The notes beneath the pieces are model-generated. The model was not told the DNA's origin, did not search any database, and saw nothing but the letters and a program-made list of their open reading frames with translations. A stretch of 64,000 bases of DNA from Yersinia ruckeri ATCC 29473 (lineage in GTDB: Bacteria; Pseudomonadota; Gammaproteobacteria; Enterobacterales; Enterobacteriaceae), in contig NZ_KN150747.1 of the NCBI RefSeq assembly GCF_000754815.1, forward strand, positions 2,824,896 to 2,888,895, written 5' to 3'. The translations under genes and the position numbers were made by a program. This document shows, piece by piece, positions 35,024-45,328 of the stretch. How positions within the stretch are numbered: position 1 is the first letter of the stretch; each line of letters starts with the position of its first letter.

Positions 35024-35896
35024 TTAGCGCCCCTTTTTCTTGCGCCCTGGCTGGGCAAAGCGCTTACGGGAAGCCGCATTACCATCAGATTTCTCTGCGA
35101 CTTTCGGCCGTTTAATACTCGGTTTTTTCTCTGCGGCAGGTTTGGACTGGGCTTTCTTCGTCGGCTTGTCTTCGGAAGATGAATGCTCAATGAGCTTAAA
35201 TAACTCGATTAGCTCATCGTCAGTAAAATCTCGCCACTCACCCTGTGGTAACCCTTTTAGATTGATATTCATGATGCGAGTGCGCTCAAGTTTGGTGACT
35301 TCATAACCAAAGTGGCTACACATGCGGCGAATTTGGCGATTCAGACCTTGTACCAACGTGATACGAAACACAAAGGTTGCTTCTTTCTTCACTTTGCATT
35401 TTTTGGTCACCGTTCCCAGCATCGGCACGCCGGCGCTCAGGCCGAGAATAAACTCATCCGTCACCGGCTTATTAACTGTCACCACATAATCTTTTTCGTG
35501 ATCATTCCCGGCTCGCAGGATTTTATTGACCAAGTCGCCATGATTTGTAAGGAAAATAAGCCCTTGAGAATCTTTATCCAGACGTCCGATAGGAAAAACA
35601 CGTTTGCTGTGGTTAACAAAGTCAACGATGTTATCCTGCTCACCGTCCTCTGTGGTGCTAATGATACCAACCGGTTTATTCAGCGCGATCAATACCAGAT
35701 CATCTTCATCCCGTGGCTCTATAAGCTGACCATTAACTTTCACTACATCTGCGGCATAGACTTGATCGCCAATCGCGGCTCGCTTGCCATTAATAAAAAC
35801 ATTTCCCTGTTCAATATAACGATCGGCATCGCGACGAGAGCAAATACCGCTCTCGCTAATGTATTTATTAAGACGAGTGGATGAGTGGGTCACCAT
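35024..35896 (-). CDS. rluF: 23S rRNA pseudouridine-2604 synthase RluF
   Basis: A 290-aa pseudouridine synthase with an N-terminal S4 RNA-binding domain ([21 protein letters not shown]) and the RsuA-class catalytic motif [10 protein letters not shown], where the aspartate attacks the uridine. [15 protein letters not shown] is typical of RluF/RluB. The C-terminal tail is Lys/Pro-rich and probably disordered. Confidence 0.92.
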   Translation of the reverse strand: MVTHSSTRLNKYISESGICSRRDADRYIEQGNVFINGKRAAIGDQVYAADVVKVNGQLIEPRDEDDLVLIALNKPVGIISTTEDGEQDNIVDFVNHSKRVFPIGRLDKDSQGLIFLTNHGDLVNKILRAGNDHEKDYVVTVNKPVTDEFILGLSAGVPMLGTVTKKCKVKKEATFVFRITLVQGLNRQIRRMCSHFGYEVTKLERTRIMNINLKGLPQGEWRDFTDDELIELFKLIEHSSSEDKPTKKAQSKPAAEKKPSIKRPKVAEKSDGNAASRKRFAQPGRKKKGR

Positions 35897-36199
35897 AGTT
35901 CTTCCGAAAAACGCAAACTATACCTGATCTAGGGGAGGTTGCGAAGCCTATAAAAGAGCTTGGCTTCTATACATACTCCAGCAACATTAATCGTCATTGT
36001 CGGTTTAGCCTGAAGTTAATGGCATAATTCTGGCTAAAAGTGAGAAACGAATTATGTCACCGATATCACTCACTTCACCACCAAACCACCAAACCACCAA
36101 ACCACCAAACGCTAATGATGCCAAATCCTCTTTTATGTCAGTCAACGCTCCCGAAAGATAAGCGGTTAAAATCGACGATAAGTGTTCTTGGTTGACTAT
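35897..36199. other. Intergenic interval with an octamer tandem repeat
   Basis: About 300 bases holding the rluF promoter and the four-copy repeat at 36077-36108. No gene is visible. Confidence 0.5.
36077..36108. repeat. Four tandem copies of an 8-bp repeat
   Basis: ACCACCAA occurs four times without change. It is intergenic, about 90 bp after the end of the CigR-like gene. Such short repeats can vary in copy number by slippage. Confidence 0.9.
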
Positions 36200-36667
36200 T
36201 TAATCGAATACTCCGTTTATCACGGATGCAATAATGGAGGTACTTAATGCTATCAGTACCAAGTCATTGCCCACAATGCGCCACTCATATCCGGGATAAG
36301 ACGGTAATTGCCCCAGTAGAGAGACAGGAACGGCTTTCTTCGCAATACCCGGTGGAAGTGGCTTACCTCGTGCCAGATTTTTAGCAATACCTGGAGGTAA
36401 TGATTGATACCCGGTCAGCCCGTAATTAACCGCTAATGGACGCACACGATCATAGGTGAGATTCACTGACACTAAATTATCATGGCCATGTTTGCTTTTG
36501 CTGCCCTGATTAGCGGATCCCTTGCCAGCACTATTGCCATGGTTTCCACCACTGTTTCCATGTCCACCACTATTCCCATTGCCAGGGTTGGCCATCAAAG
36601 GGGCTGAAGATAACGATAGAGAAACCGTCAGCGCTAATGCAATCACAGATAAACGATGCTTAAACAT
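36200..36667 (-). CDS. CigR-like exported protein
   Basis: A 155-aa protein with a signal peptide (about 1-25, PLMA), then a Gly/Asn/His/Ser-rich low-complexity region (about 26-60). The C-terminal RcnB/CigR-like domain has two copies of an LPPGIAK motif (SLPPGIAKNLARGKPLPPGI) and a hydrophobic end. Salmonella CigR is an SPI-3 anti-virulence membrane protein; here only the family resemblance is claimed. The start at 36667 has AAGG upstream. Confidence 0.7.
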   Translation of the reverse strand: MFKHRLSVIALALTVSLSLSSAPLMANPGNGNSGGHGNSGGNHGNSAGKGSANQGSKSKHGHDNLVSVNLTYDRVRPLAVNYGLTGYQSLPPGIAKNLARGKPLPPGIAKKAVPVSLLGQLPSYPGYEWRIVGNDLVLIALSTSIIASVINGVFD

Positions 36668-36985
36668 TTTTATGCCTTCACTGGTCACGATATATAACCT
36701 GAATTTAGCCAACTCTATCGATATAAGCCATATAGAATGGTCTTATTTCATAGATTATGCTTTTTATCGATTATGGTTATCTACTGTGCCGCCGCCCAGT
36801 CAACTGCCCATTGCAGCGAGAAAACATCGCCCGCTCTGCCGGATTTTCATGCCATGGGTAATAGAGACACTGACAAGATGCTGGCGCTCAGTGGTTAATC
36901 CTGATAGCCGGCCACGGCAACCTAGCATAGTCCCAAAAATTACAGGTATAATCCCACAAATTATTCAACGGGTTTAGAAACGAAA
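36668..36985. other. Divergent promoter region of CigR-like gene and yaiL
   Basis: About 320 bases with no convincing gene. Confidence 0.35.
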
Positions 36986-37525
36986 ATGACAAAACTCACC
37001 TTACAAGAGCAGATGCTAAAAGCGGGATTAGTGACCAGCAAAAAAATGGCCAAAGTCCAAAGAACGGCTAAAAAATCACGAGCTCAGGCTCGTGAGGCAA
37101 GAGAGGCGGTGGAAGAAAATAAAAAAGCACAACTTGAGTGTGATAAACAGCTAAACGAACAACAAAAACAAGCGGCTTTATCTAAAGAATATAAAGCTCA
37201 GGTGAAGCAGCTCATTGAAATGAACAAAATCGACATTTCAAAAGGCAATATTGGTTTTAACTTCACAGATAATAATTTAATTAAAAAAATAGTTGTAGAT
37301 AAGATGACTCAAGCTCAGCTAATTAGTGGTCGTCTCGCTATTGCTCGTTTGGTTGTCGATAACAGTGCCGAGAGTGAATACGCTATTATCCCCGCCAGTG
37401 TCGCCGACAAAATCGCACAGCGAGATGCGAACAGTATTGTGTTAAATAGTGCGCTTAGTCAGGAAGAGCAAGATGAAGAAGATCCCTATGCCGATTTTAA
37501 AGTGCCTGACGATTTGATGTGGTAA
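36986..37525 (+). CDS. yaiL: DUF2058 family nucleoid-associated-type protein YaiL
   Basis: A 179-aa protein starting MTKLTLQEQMLKAGLVTSKK, the DUF2058 signature, followed by a long basic and charged helix (about 20-70) and a C-terminal domain ending in an acidic tail (DEEDPYADFKVPDDLMW). YaiL-type proteins are small charged proteins of unclear function. A short hairpin with a T-run (37551-37575) follows. Confidence 0.85.
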   Translation: MTKLTLQEQMLKAGLVTSKKMAKVQRTAKKSRAQAREAREAVEENKKAQLECDKQLNEQQKQAALSKEYKAQVKQLIEMNKIDISKGNIGFNFTDNNLIKKIVVDKMTQAQLISGRLAIARLVVDNSAESEYAIIPASVADKIAQRDANSIVLNSALSQEEQDEEDPYADFKVPDDLMW

Positions 37526-37550
37526 TCAACCTGTTGCAGATATTTATGTA

Positions 37551-37575
37551 TGAAAAGTCCTTCAGGGCTTTTCAT
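37551..37575 (+). terminator. Terminator of yaiL
   Basis: TGAAAAG...CTTTTCA stem with a small loop around TTCA and a following AT-rich tract. Confidence 0.6.
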
Positions 37576-37778
37576 TAAAATTTTATGTTCAACTGATGTA
37601 TGAAAACTCGAACGCTCATTGGTAATGCGTATTCCATCGCAACTCATTAGCCTGCCAATCCCTCGCGGTAACTATCGACGCAAGCTATACTTATCTCACT
37701 AACCACCCTAGGTATAGCATTACAACCATCTTGAATAATCTCGGCAATCCCATTGTCTTATTTACCTGTGGAGTGCAT

Positions 37779-39296
37779 ATGAGTATTGATTCCAAAATCC
37801 CCCGCAAGATAAAAGCACCGAGTTATCTTGATGCACTGATCCCAATATTTACCCTGATCATTTTGGTGGGTTCTTCTGTTGCTCTGTTTGGGCTTGATGC
37901 CGTCAACGGCCCGTTACAGGTAGGGATCATTATTAGCACCATGATCACCGCCGTGATTGTGTTAAAGAATGGCCATACCTGGGATGAGGTTTCTGAGTCT
38001 GGGCGTAAAGGCATCTCAACTGTGGTGGGTGCAATTTTTATCCTGTTTGCCGTTGGGGCGCTGATCGGTACTTGGAATATGTCCGGTACCATACCGACCA
38101 TGGTGTATTACGGCATCCAAATGATTACACCAAACTGGTTCTTTCCTATCGCTTTCTTGGTTTGTGTTGCGGTCTCTATGAGTATCGGTAGTTCCTGGAC
38201 GACGGCCGGTACCTTGGGCGTTGGATTAGTGGGTTTGGCCAATATGCTGGGGCTATCGCCAGAAATCACTGCTGGCGCGGTGATCTCTGGGGCTTACGTG
38301 GGTGACAAAATCTCACCGTTATCAGAAAGTACCGTGCTGGCGGCTCAGTTGAATGGTGTGCCACTGTATACACACATCCGTGCGCAACTGTGGACCACCA
38401 TTCCTGCTGGTACTATCGCCTTGATTGCCTTTATTATTTTTGGCATCAATCAAAATAGCGGTTTTGATACCACAGTCACCAATAACGAACTCACCCGGTT
38501 TGGTGAACTTTTCCACATCACACCGTGGAATTTGCTGCCGCTGGTTTTCCTATTGGGATTATCAGTATGTAAAGTTCCAGCCTCACTGGCGATTATGTGT
38601 TCAGCGTTGCTGGCCGGTGTGATGACTGCATTTATGCAGCCGCAAGTTATCGTGCGGTTTATCGCGGAACCCGATTTAGCCACGTCATTACAGGCGATGA
38701 AAGCCATTTGGCTGGCAATGGCAAACGGTTTTCAGGAAAATTCAGGGATAGCGCAGATCGATGCCCTGCTTTCTCGCGGTGGAATGGACAGCATGTTGCT
38801 AACCATTTGGTTGATCATCGGGGCAGTGACCTTCGGGATTATGGTGGATGATTTTGGTTTGCTCAATAAACTGGTCACCCCACTGCTGCTGCGAGCCAAA
38901 GGCATTACCCGCCTGTTTGCCTCTGTTGTAGCAACCGCCATTGGGCTGAACATTACCGCTGGCGACCAGTACATTGCACTGCTACTGCCTACCCGCCTGT
39001 TTCGTGGCGAGTTCGCCAAACGAGGATTAGCACCAGAGAACCTGTCGCGTATTGTTTCTGACGCCGGTATTGTGACTTCGCCATTGGTTCCATGGAACTC
39101 ATGTGGTGCTTATATGGCCGCCGTTTTAGGGGTTTCAACCATGGGGTATTTGCCGTTTGCCGTGTTTAATATTGTCGCACCGTTAATGACGCTGGCATTA
39201 GGTATTGCCGGCATTAATATTCGTCGGATACCGATGACTGCCGCTCCAGAAGATTCAAAAGGAAATGATCCTGGCTGTGAACCTGTTCAGAAGTAA
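37779..39296 (+). CDS. nhaC: Na+/H+ antiporter NhaC
   Basis: A 505-aa NhaC-family antiporter with about 11-12 helices. Typical parts are SMSIGSSWTTAGTLGVG, GDKISPLSESTVLAA and LNITAGDQYIALLLP. It exports Na+ in exchange for H+. The start at 37779 has GGAG 6 bp upstream; the longer frame from 37731 adds a non-conserved leader. Its last 42 bp overlap the end of the convergent acyltransferase gene. Confidence 0.9.
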   Translation: MSIDSKIPRKIKAPSYLDALIPIFTLIILVGSSVALFGLDAVNGPLQVGIIISTMITAVIVLKNGHTWDEVSESGRKGISTVVGAIFILFAVGALIGTWNMSGTIPTMVYYGIQMITPNWFFPIAFLVCVAVSMSIGSSWTTAGTLGVGLVGLANMLGLSPEITAGAVISGAYVGDKISPLSESTVLAAQLNGVPLYTHIRAQLWTTIPAGTIALIAFIIFGINQNSGFDTTVTNNELTRFGELFHITPWNLLPLVFLLGLSVCKVPASLAIMCSALLAGVMTAFMQPQVIVRFIAEPDLATSLQAMKAIWLAMANGFQENSGIAQIDALLSRGGMDSMLLTIWLIIGAVTFGIMVDDFGLLNKLVTPLLLRAKGITRLFASVVATAIGLNITAGDQYIALLLPTRLFRGEFAKRGLAPENLSRIVSDAGIVTSPLVPWNSCGAYMAAVLGVSTMGYLPFAVFNIVAPLMTLALGIAGINIRRIPMTAAPEDSKGNDPGCEPVQK

Positions 39297-40223
39297 CAAA
39301 CGACAAATAATGACCGAGGCGATAAAGACCAGCACCAACAGTGTAAACTTTAATGTTATATCGTCGAAGTGATACAGCGTGGTAATGAAGTAAAACACGC
39401 TGTAGTGAACGATATACACGCCTACCATCGCCGGGCTGATAAACTCGACCACATGGGTTATCAGCCGGTTCTTAATATTAATATTATCGAACAGAATAAA
39501 CAGTATCAGGCTCATGGCCAACAAATGAGCATGTTCTAGCACAAACCAGCCAGCAACGCTGGGTTGAACATGGAGAGTCAAATAACGCTCATAAAAGTAC
39601 ATTGAAACTCCAACTGGAATAAGCATTATTTTTGCCAGCCCAAATACGTGTACTCTTTTGGTAAACAAGCGCCCTGATTCAGAACCGAGCATGTGACCAA
39701 AAATATAGTACCCACCCCATATCCAGATAAATGAATAACTGGAAATAAACAGCGGGTCATTTTTGCTGTCCACCGGGCTGAAGATATCAAGCAAAGCAAT
39801 AATAGCCACTAGGCTGGCGAAGAAAAAGGCTGTTACTCTTAAATGCTTAATGCCTTTAAGGATGATCGGATATATTACATAGATAATACCCATACTCAAT
39901 AGTATGCCATTCTGCAAGAGATAGCCTTGCTGTATGTAGGTTGTTTTGATCAGTGATAAAACAATATTCCAAAGTAGCATAATCAAAATGATGGATTTTA
40001 TTTTTATCACAATATCTTTTTTGGTGAGCTCCTCCACTTCATCCATATACCCTATAATGATAAAAAACAAAGGTTTGGATATGATTGACAAGAAGTACAA
40101 GATACTCATGGTATTAGCATTGAGAAAACACTCATAGGCACAAACTTGGCTTGTTGAGAAGAAAGTGACTGCAGCAAAACAGCTCAAACTTTTTAAAGCA
40201 TGCTGGCTTACATTTTTAATCAT
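39255..40223 (-). CDS. Acyltransferase-3-like membrane protein
   Basis: A 322-aa protein with about 9-10 helices. It resembles the acyltransferase 3 family (WecH/OafA type), with KPLFFIIIGYMDE corresponding to the FFxISGY motif and a final VGVYIVHY segment. The N-terminal catalytic histidine/arginine region is not clear, so it may be divergent or have a different start. It overlaps nhaC tail to tail. Confidence 0.55.
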   Translation of the reverse strand: MIKNVSQHALKSLSCFAAVTFFSTSQVCAYECFLNANTMSILYFLSIISKPLFFIIIGYMDEVEELTKKDIVIKIKSIILIMLLWNIVLSLIKTTYIQQGYLLQNGILLSMGIIYVIYPIILKGIKHLRVTAFFFASLVAIIALLDIFSPVDSKNDPLFISSYSFIWIWGGYYIFGHMLGSESGRLFTKRVHVFGLAKIMLIPVGVSMYFYERYLTLHVQPSVAGWFVLEHAHLLAMSLILFILFDNINIKNRLITHVVEFISPAMVGVYIVHYSVFYFITTLYHFDDITLKFTLLVLVFIASVIICRLLLLNRFTARIISF

Positions 40224-40792
40224 TATGCTATGACCAATTACTCAGTGCCATAATATGCACCATGTTGTTTTTTATAAAAATAACCTTAGTACAATAACAT
40301 CATCTACACAATGCATACTTACCAGTAAAGGTGGCTTGCAAAGTATTATTTATTGATCAAACTAACCACTATCGAAGTACAAGGTTTTAGCCATTAACCT
40401 AGCTTGATGATTTGCACATTTGAGTACCATCATCGTGTGGCAACATCATGATAGAATAGTGTTATTTCAATTAAAAAATAAATGGAAATAACCTTATCTT
40501 TCCACGCAAAAAAAAATCCGCCACCTGCCTACGCATCTAAAAAAAATAAAATAATATTTTTATTTTCACTAAAGATAAGCACTATTAACCGAGAAAAATC
40601 TAATTTATGGTGTTTTTTCTCTGTTTAATGGCAAAGATTCAATCGATTAAAAACTACTATGCTGCCAATGATTGTAAAGGATTCTCTCTGGACAGGAAAA
40701 ATTGATGATTATAGCTATGATTTAAATCGTGAGTGCATAACGTTAGCCTTTAATAACACATAACTTATGACTGGGTGTCAGTAAGGAAAACC
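40224..40792. promoter_or_regulatory. Promoter region of arcD-arcA
   Basis: About 570 AT-rich bases. Only partial FNR-like elements are seen (TTGATGATTATAGC near 40701), so anaerobic control is possible but not shown. No gene is visible. Confidence 0.35.
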
Positions 40793-42304
40793 ATGACAAG
40801 TTCATCAACGAATAAACTGTCCCTATGGTCTCTCACTGCTTTGGTGGTGGGTTCCATGATAGGTGCCGGGATATTTTCTTTACCGGCGACCTTTGGACGC
40901 GCAACGGGTGGGTTTGGTGCCATTATCGCTTGGTGTATTGCAGGCGGTGGTATGTTAATGCTGGCCTTTGTTTTCCAAACACTGGCTCAGCGTAAACCCA
41001 ATCTGGATTCCGGTGTATTCATTTATGCCAAAGAGGGATTTGGTGATTATCTTGGGTTTGCTTCAGCCTTAGGATTCTGGGCTGGTACCTGTATTGGTAA
41101 CGTCTCTTACTTTGTACTGATTAAATCAACATTAGGAGCCTTCTTCCCCATATTTGGTGACGGTAACACCATCCCTGCGGTACTGGTGGCCTCGGTCATT
41201 CTGTGGGGCTTTCATATTCTATTACTCCGTGGGGTAAAAAGCGCTGCCGCCATTAATACCATTGCCACTGTCGCCAAAATCCTGCCTATCATCTTATTCG
41301 TTATTGTCCTGATCTTTGCTTTCAAAGGTGACCTTTTCGCACTCAACTTCTGGGGTGCACCACAAGTGGCTGCAAACGTTGGCGATTTATCTCATCTTAA
41401 TGACTACGGTTATGTCGGGCATGCAGCGGCAGCTATCGTACCCACTGTTGAGCCTGAATCCTTGTTCAGCCAGGTACGCAGCACCATGCTGGTCACGGTA
41501 TTTGTGTTCCTGGGTATTGAGGGAGCCAGTGTCTACTCCCGCTATGCCAAAGAACGCAGCCATGTCGGTATTGCAACGGTAATGGGGTTTATCGGCGTAC
41601 TGTGCCTACTGGTGATGATCACCATGCTGTCTTACGGTGTAATGTTGCGTCCTGATTTGGCCGCGTTACGCCAACCTTCCATGGCGGGTGTACTAGAAGC
41701 TATCGTGGGGCGTTGGGGTGCTATCTTTATCAGTGTGGGCTTGATCGTGTCTGTACTCGGTGCTTATCTCTCTTGGTCACTGTTGGCGGCAGAAGTGTTG
41801 TTCTCCGCAGCAAAAAGCAAAAGCATGCCAAAGGTTTTTGGTACAGAGAACAGTAATGCAGTCCCTTCTTCCGCGGTTTGGTTAACCAACGTCACCATTC
41901 AAGTGTTCTTGATCCTGACCCTATTCAGCCAATATGCATTCCAACTGGCTCTGGAACTGACCAGTTCACTGACCCTGATCCCTTACCTGCTGGTTGGGGC
42001 ATACGGGTTGAAACTGGCCTGGACCGGTGAAACCTACGAAACCGATAAAACCGATCACAAGAAAGACCTGATTATTGCGGTGATCGCCACATTCTACTCA
42101 CTACTGATGCTGTATGCCGGAGGTATGAAATATCTGCTGCTATCAGCCATTATCTATGGCCCAGGCACCTTGTTGTACATTATGGCCAAACGTGAACAGC
42201 ACGCAAAACTGTTTACTCCGGCTGAAATGGGACTCTTCATTATCGTTATGGTCGCCGCAGTTGTTGCCATCTACAACATTGCAACAGGCGTTATTACTAT
42301 CTGA
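40793..42304 (+). CDS. arcD: Arginine antiporter ArcD, paralogue 2
   Basis: A 503-aa APC-superfamily antiporter, closely similar to the paralogue at 14127-15629. Its start at 40793 has AAGGAAAA just upstream. The adjacent arcA, 15 bp downstream, ties it to arginine: it should import arginine and export the product. With no ornithine-forming arcB next door, exchange against citrulline is an open possibility. Confidence 0.88.
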   Translation: MTSSSTNKLSLWSLTALVVGSMIGAGIFSLPATFGRATGGFGAIIAWCIAGGGMLMLAFVFQTLAQRKPNLDSGVFIYAKEGFGDYLGFASALGFWAGTCIGNVSYFVLIKSTLGAFFPIFGDGNTIPAVLVASVILWGFHILLLRGVKSAAAINTIATVAKILPIILFVIVLIFAFKGDLFALNFWGAPQVAANVGDLSHLNDYGYVGHAAAAIVPTVEPESLFSQVRSTMLVTVFVFLGIEGASVYSRYAKERSHVGIATVMGFIGVLCLLVMITMLSYGVMLRPDLAALRQPSMAGVLEAIVGRWGAIFISVGLIVSVLGAYLSWSLLAAEVLFSAAKSKSMPKVFGTENSNAVPSSAVWLTNVTIQVFLILTLFSQYAFQLALELTSSLTLIPYLLVGAYGLKLAWTGETYETDKTDHKKDLIIAVIATFYSLLMLYAGGMKYLLLSAIIYGPGTLLYIMAKREQHAKLFTPAEMGLFIIVMVAAVVAIYNIATGVITI

Positions 42305-42319
42305 TTGAGGCAAGTCATT

Positions 42320-43594
42320 ATGTCGACTAAAAAAAAGACACAGACCAAGTTTGGTGTACATTCAGAAGTAGGGAAATTACATAAAGTAATGGTTTGTGCG
42401 CCAGGCAAGGCGCATAACCGGCTGACGCCAAGCAATTGTGATGAACTGCTGTTTGATGATGTGCTGTGGGTTGAACGTGCCAAGCGTGACCATTTTGACT
42501 TTATGACCAAGATGCGCGAACACGGCGTTGATGTGGTTGAGATGCACAATCTGCTGACGGAAACGCTGGCGCTACCGGAGGCCAGAAAGTGGATTCTGGA
42601 TCAGCAGATTGTGCCAAATGAAGTGTCGTTGGGTATCCTGCGTGAAACCCGCAGCTTCTTGGATGGCTTGGCACCGCGCGCTCTGGCAGAAGTGCTGATT
42701 GGTGGCCTCTCCACCACTGAACTGGCAAAAGAAGGCTATGCTGACCACGAAGAGCTGAAGCTGATCCGCGAAGCGGTTGGTATTACTGAATACCTGCTAC
42801 CGCCGCTGCCAAACACCTTATATACCCGCGATACCACCTGCTGGATCTATGGTGGCGTCACGTTGAACCCGCTGTACTGGCCTGCCCGCCATGAAGAAAC
42901 TATCTTGACGACGGCTATCTACAAATTTCACCCAGACTTTGGTTCTGCCAACGTCAATGTCTGGTGGGGAGATCCAACCGTACATCACGGTACTGCAACC
43001 CTGGAAGGGGGGGACGTGATGCCGATTGGTAATAAAACGGTGCTGATTGGTATGAGCGAACGCACTTCGCATCAAGCGATCACTCAATTGGCCGCAGCCC
43101 TGTTCGCCAACAAGCACTCCGGTGTTGAGCGAGTGATGATTGCCGCGATGCCGAAACTGCGTGCTGCCATGCACTTGGATACGGTATTCACCTTCTGCGA
43201 TCGTGATGTGGTCACGCTCTACCCTGCGATCGTCGATCAGATCAAAACCTTCTCCTTGCGCCCAGATGATGGTCCAACTGGCATGAAACTGAGCCGTGAT
43301 AAAGGCACCTTTGTCGAAGCGATTGCTGGAGCTCTGAATCTGAAGAAACTGCGCGTCGTAGAAACCGAAGGTAACGATTACGATACCGAGCGCCAACAAT
43401 GGGACAGCGGTAACAACATGGTTGCCCTGTCTCCGGGCGTGGTGCTGGCTTACGATCGTAATACCAAAACCAATACTCAATTGCGTAAAGAAGGGGTTGA
43501 GGTGATTGAGATTGTAGGTAGTGAATTGGGGCGTGGGCGCGGCGGCGGCCACTGTATGACTTGTCCAATTATCCGTGATACTATTGATTATTGA
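42320..43594 (+). CDS. arcA: Arginine deiminase ArcA
   Basis: A 424-aa enzyme hydrolysing arginine to citrulline and ammonia. Catalytic features are visible: the substrate-binding region [26 protein letters not shown] with the catalytic histidine, and GGGHCMTCP with the nucleophilic cysteine. The length matches the family. The start at 42320 is preceded by GAGG at about 9 bp. arcB and arcC do not follow; a terminator does. Confidence 0.93.
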   Translation: MSTKKKTQTKFGVHSEVGKLHKVMVCAPGKAHNRLTPSNCDELLFDDVLWVERAKRDHFDFMTKMREHGVDVVEMHNLLTETLALPEARKWILDQQIVPNEVSLGILRETRSFLDGLAPRALAEVLIGGLSTTELAKEGYADHEELKLIREAVGITEYLLPPLPNTLYTRDTTCWIYGGVTLNPLYWPARHEETILTTAIYKFHPDFGSANVNVWWGDPTVHHGTATLEGGDVMPIGNKTVLIGMSERTSHQAITQLAAALFANKHSGVERVMIAAMPKLRAAMHLDTVFTFCDRDVVTLYPAIVDQIKTFSLRPDDGPTGMKLSRDKGTFVEAIAGALNLKKLRVVETEGNDYDTERQQWDSGNNMVALSPGVVLAYDRNTKTNTQLRKEGVEVIEIVGSELGRGRGGGHCMTCPIIRDTIDY

Positions 43595-43629
43595 TTGAAA
43601 TAAATCCGTAGCATCTAGGTTGAGCCAAA

Positions 43630-43652
43630 GCCGGATAGCCTGTCTATCCGGC
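43630..43652 (+). terminator. Terminator of arcDA
   Basis: GCCGGATAG/CTATCCGGC stem with a 5-nt loop followed by TTTTCTTTTT. Confidence 0.9.
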
Positions 43653-43690
43653 TTTTCTTTTTGTCCATGCTCGATGGAGTCGCTGTTAAC

Positions 43691-43712
43691 AAAAAGCCCC
43701 TTATCGGGGCTT
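43691..43712 (-). terminator. Terminator of the release-factor-like gene
   Basis: AAGCCCC/GGGGCTT stem with a 5-nt loop and a following T-run on the minus strand. Confidence 0.85.
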
Positions 43713-43727
43713 CAGACTGGCGATTTT

Positions 43728-44831
43728 TTACAGCGGATAACGTAATATCGCATTGAGATCGGCACCAGATGGCAGATCTTCGCTACGCACTGCCAATACC
43801 CTTGCTCCGGTTGCTATCGCCCGTTTGGCAATCTCATCGATAATCCCGTAACTGGCTTCATCACCGCTACCGCTGAAAGAGATCAAGCCGTCGTCATCAA
43901 TGGTTCCGTTCATGCTGCTGTCGATATTAATCAGCAACAGATCGATGGCACCAAAAGTTGCCGCACGAGCCGCATCGGACAGATCCTGCGTCACCCGCCG
44001 TTCGCCGGAGCGGACTTCGAAGCGTGACTTTAGGGCATTCAACTGCGCCTGATAATAGTTTTCCAACAGTGGACGAACCTGGGACACCAGCTCAGATGCG
44101 CCCAAATGCTCAGCATTGCTGAAAAGAGTTTCATCAATAAGATTCGGTAACGAGTTGGTTGCACGATAAATAGCCGCTAAAGGTTCGGTAGTAACCAAAA
44201 TAAGCGGATAGTCATGGTTGGCAAATATTGGGCGCAAAGCTTGGTCTATTTTACGGGTGTATTGTGCCAGCCGTACCTTATGGTGAACCGCACCATGATG
44301 ATGATCGTTTAATGCAGCATCCCCCATGGCATCTCGCTTGTGGGTTGGCATATTCGGCACCGTAACTTCCACTGGCGGTACATCGGCAAAAAACTCGATC
44401 AGGCGCGCCTGATTCTCAGACAAAGCCAGAACATAAGCTGAGTGTGGGAATGTAAGTGCTCGTAATAAAGGTTTAAGGTAGAAACGCTCACTCACTTCAA
44501 GCTGACTGGGCAGTTCATTCGCCAAACGATAAGTCGTAATGCTGTCCGGCGTGGCTAGAATAGCCAAGCTGCGGGCATGCAGATCCCAAAAATCTTCATC
44601 TTTCAACACCGAATAAAGTTCTTCCTCCAACAGGGCTAAGCGGCGTTTATCCAAACCTTTATTCGCAACTTGCTGTAATGCCTGTTTAATAAAGTTACCC
44701 AGCTGAATTTTGCTGGCTTCTAATTTTTGGTGCAGCGGAGAAGTTTCAAGGTAGATGGAAATACAGGCATCAGAGCGGACATCGGATAAACGGGAGAATT
44801 CTTCACGACTTGGAATATCAACATATAGCAT
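43728..44831 (-). CDS. Bacterial eRF1-like (baeRF) protein
   Basis: A 367-aa soluble protein. Its C-terminal part (LSDAARAATFGAIDLLLINID, then SYGIIDEIAKRAIATGARVLAVRSEDLP) matches the third domain of archaeal/eukaryotic release factor eRF1 and pelota, as in the bacterial baeRF families. A histidine-rich stretch (DHHHGAVHHK) sits in the middle. These proteins are predicted to act at ribosomes; the role is unproven. Confidence 0.7.
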   Translation of the reverse strand: MLYVDIPSREEFSRLSDVRSDACISIYLETSPLHQKLEASKIQLGNFIKQALQQVANKGLDKRRLALLEEELYSVLKDEDFWDLHARSLAILATPDSITTYRLANELPSQLEVSERFYLKPLLRALTFPHSAYVLALSENQARLIEFFADVPPVEVTVPNMPTHKRDAMGDAALNDHHHGAVHHKVRLAQYTRKIDQALRPIFANHDYPLILVTTEPLAAIYRATNSLPNLIDETLFSNAEHLGASELVSQVRPLLENYYQAQLNALKSRFEVRSGERRVTQDLSDAARAATFGAIDLLLINIDSSMNGTIDDDGLISFSGSGDEASYGIIDEIAKRAIATGARVLAVRSEDLPSGADLNAILRYPL

Positions 44832-45328
44832 GGACCACCTCGCGAACTTACAGTTTAGTTGGGCTGTGTGATGTTACTCAGTTCGTACCCATTGGAACGG
44901 CTATAATCTTACTGACTAGAACTATGCCACACAGGCTGTGTGCACTTTTAGTATAGGGGATTTGAGCGGCAATAATGTAAAAACCACGTTAAAGAGATAA
45001 TTCATTGTTTGTGTTGAATCCCCTTGCATAATCTCCTCCATTAGTGCGGACGAACAACCGCATCAGTCATAATGGCGCCCATTAAATGAAGGTGTGTCAC
45101 TCAAGGCCTTGGTTGAATTTTTTATCATGAAAAACATAAATAGATGTAAGCAATTGCGGGAATGAGTAACGAGAAAATATAATATTTTCATTTTTAATAC
45201 CGTCACTTTAATTAACGGTGACGGATCTTAGATTTTACGACAAAGATAATTTGATTAAGCACTTCCGTATGTACTTTGGAGCCACACTGAGCACCCGCGC
45301 GGCGGCATCATGATAGATATTTTCGCTT
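44832..45328. other. Intergenic stretch
   Basis: About 500 AT-rich bases. It holds the promoter of the baeRF gene. Nothing else is recognised. Confidence 0.4.

Noticed and set aside
34623..35027. 134-aa open frame upstream of the chb operon
   Set aside because: No family resemblance, odd composition with many Arg/Cys, no ribosome site, and it runs through the rluF terminator.
36077..36108. CRISPR-like repeat
   Set aside because: Units are 8 bp, contiguous and without spacers.
40701..40714. FNR/ANR site before arcD
   Set aside because: Only the left half matches TTGAT; the right half is ATAGC instead of ATCAA.
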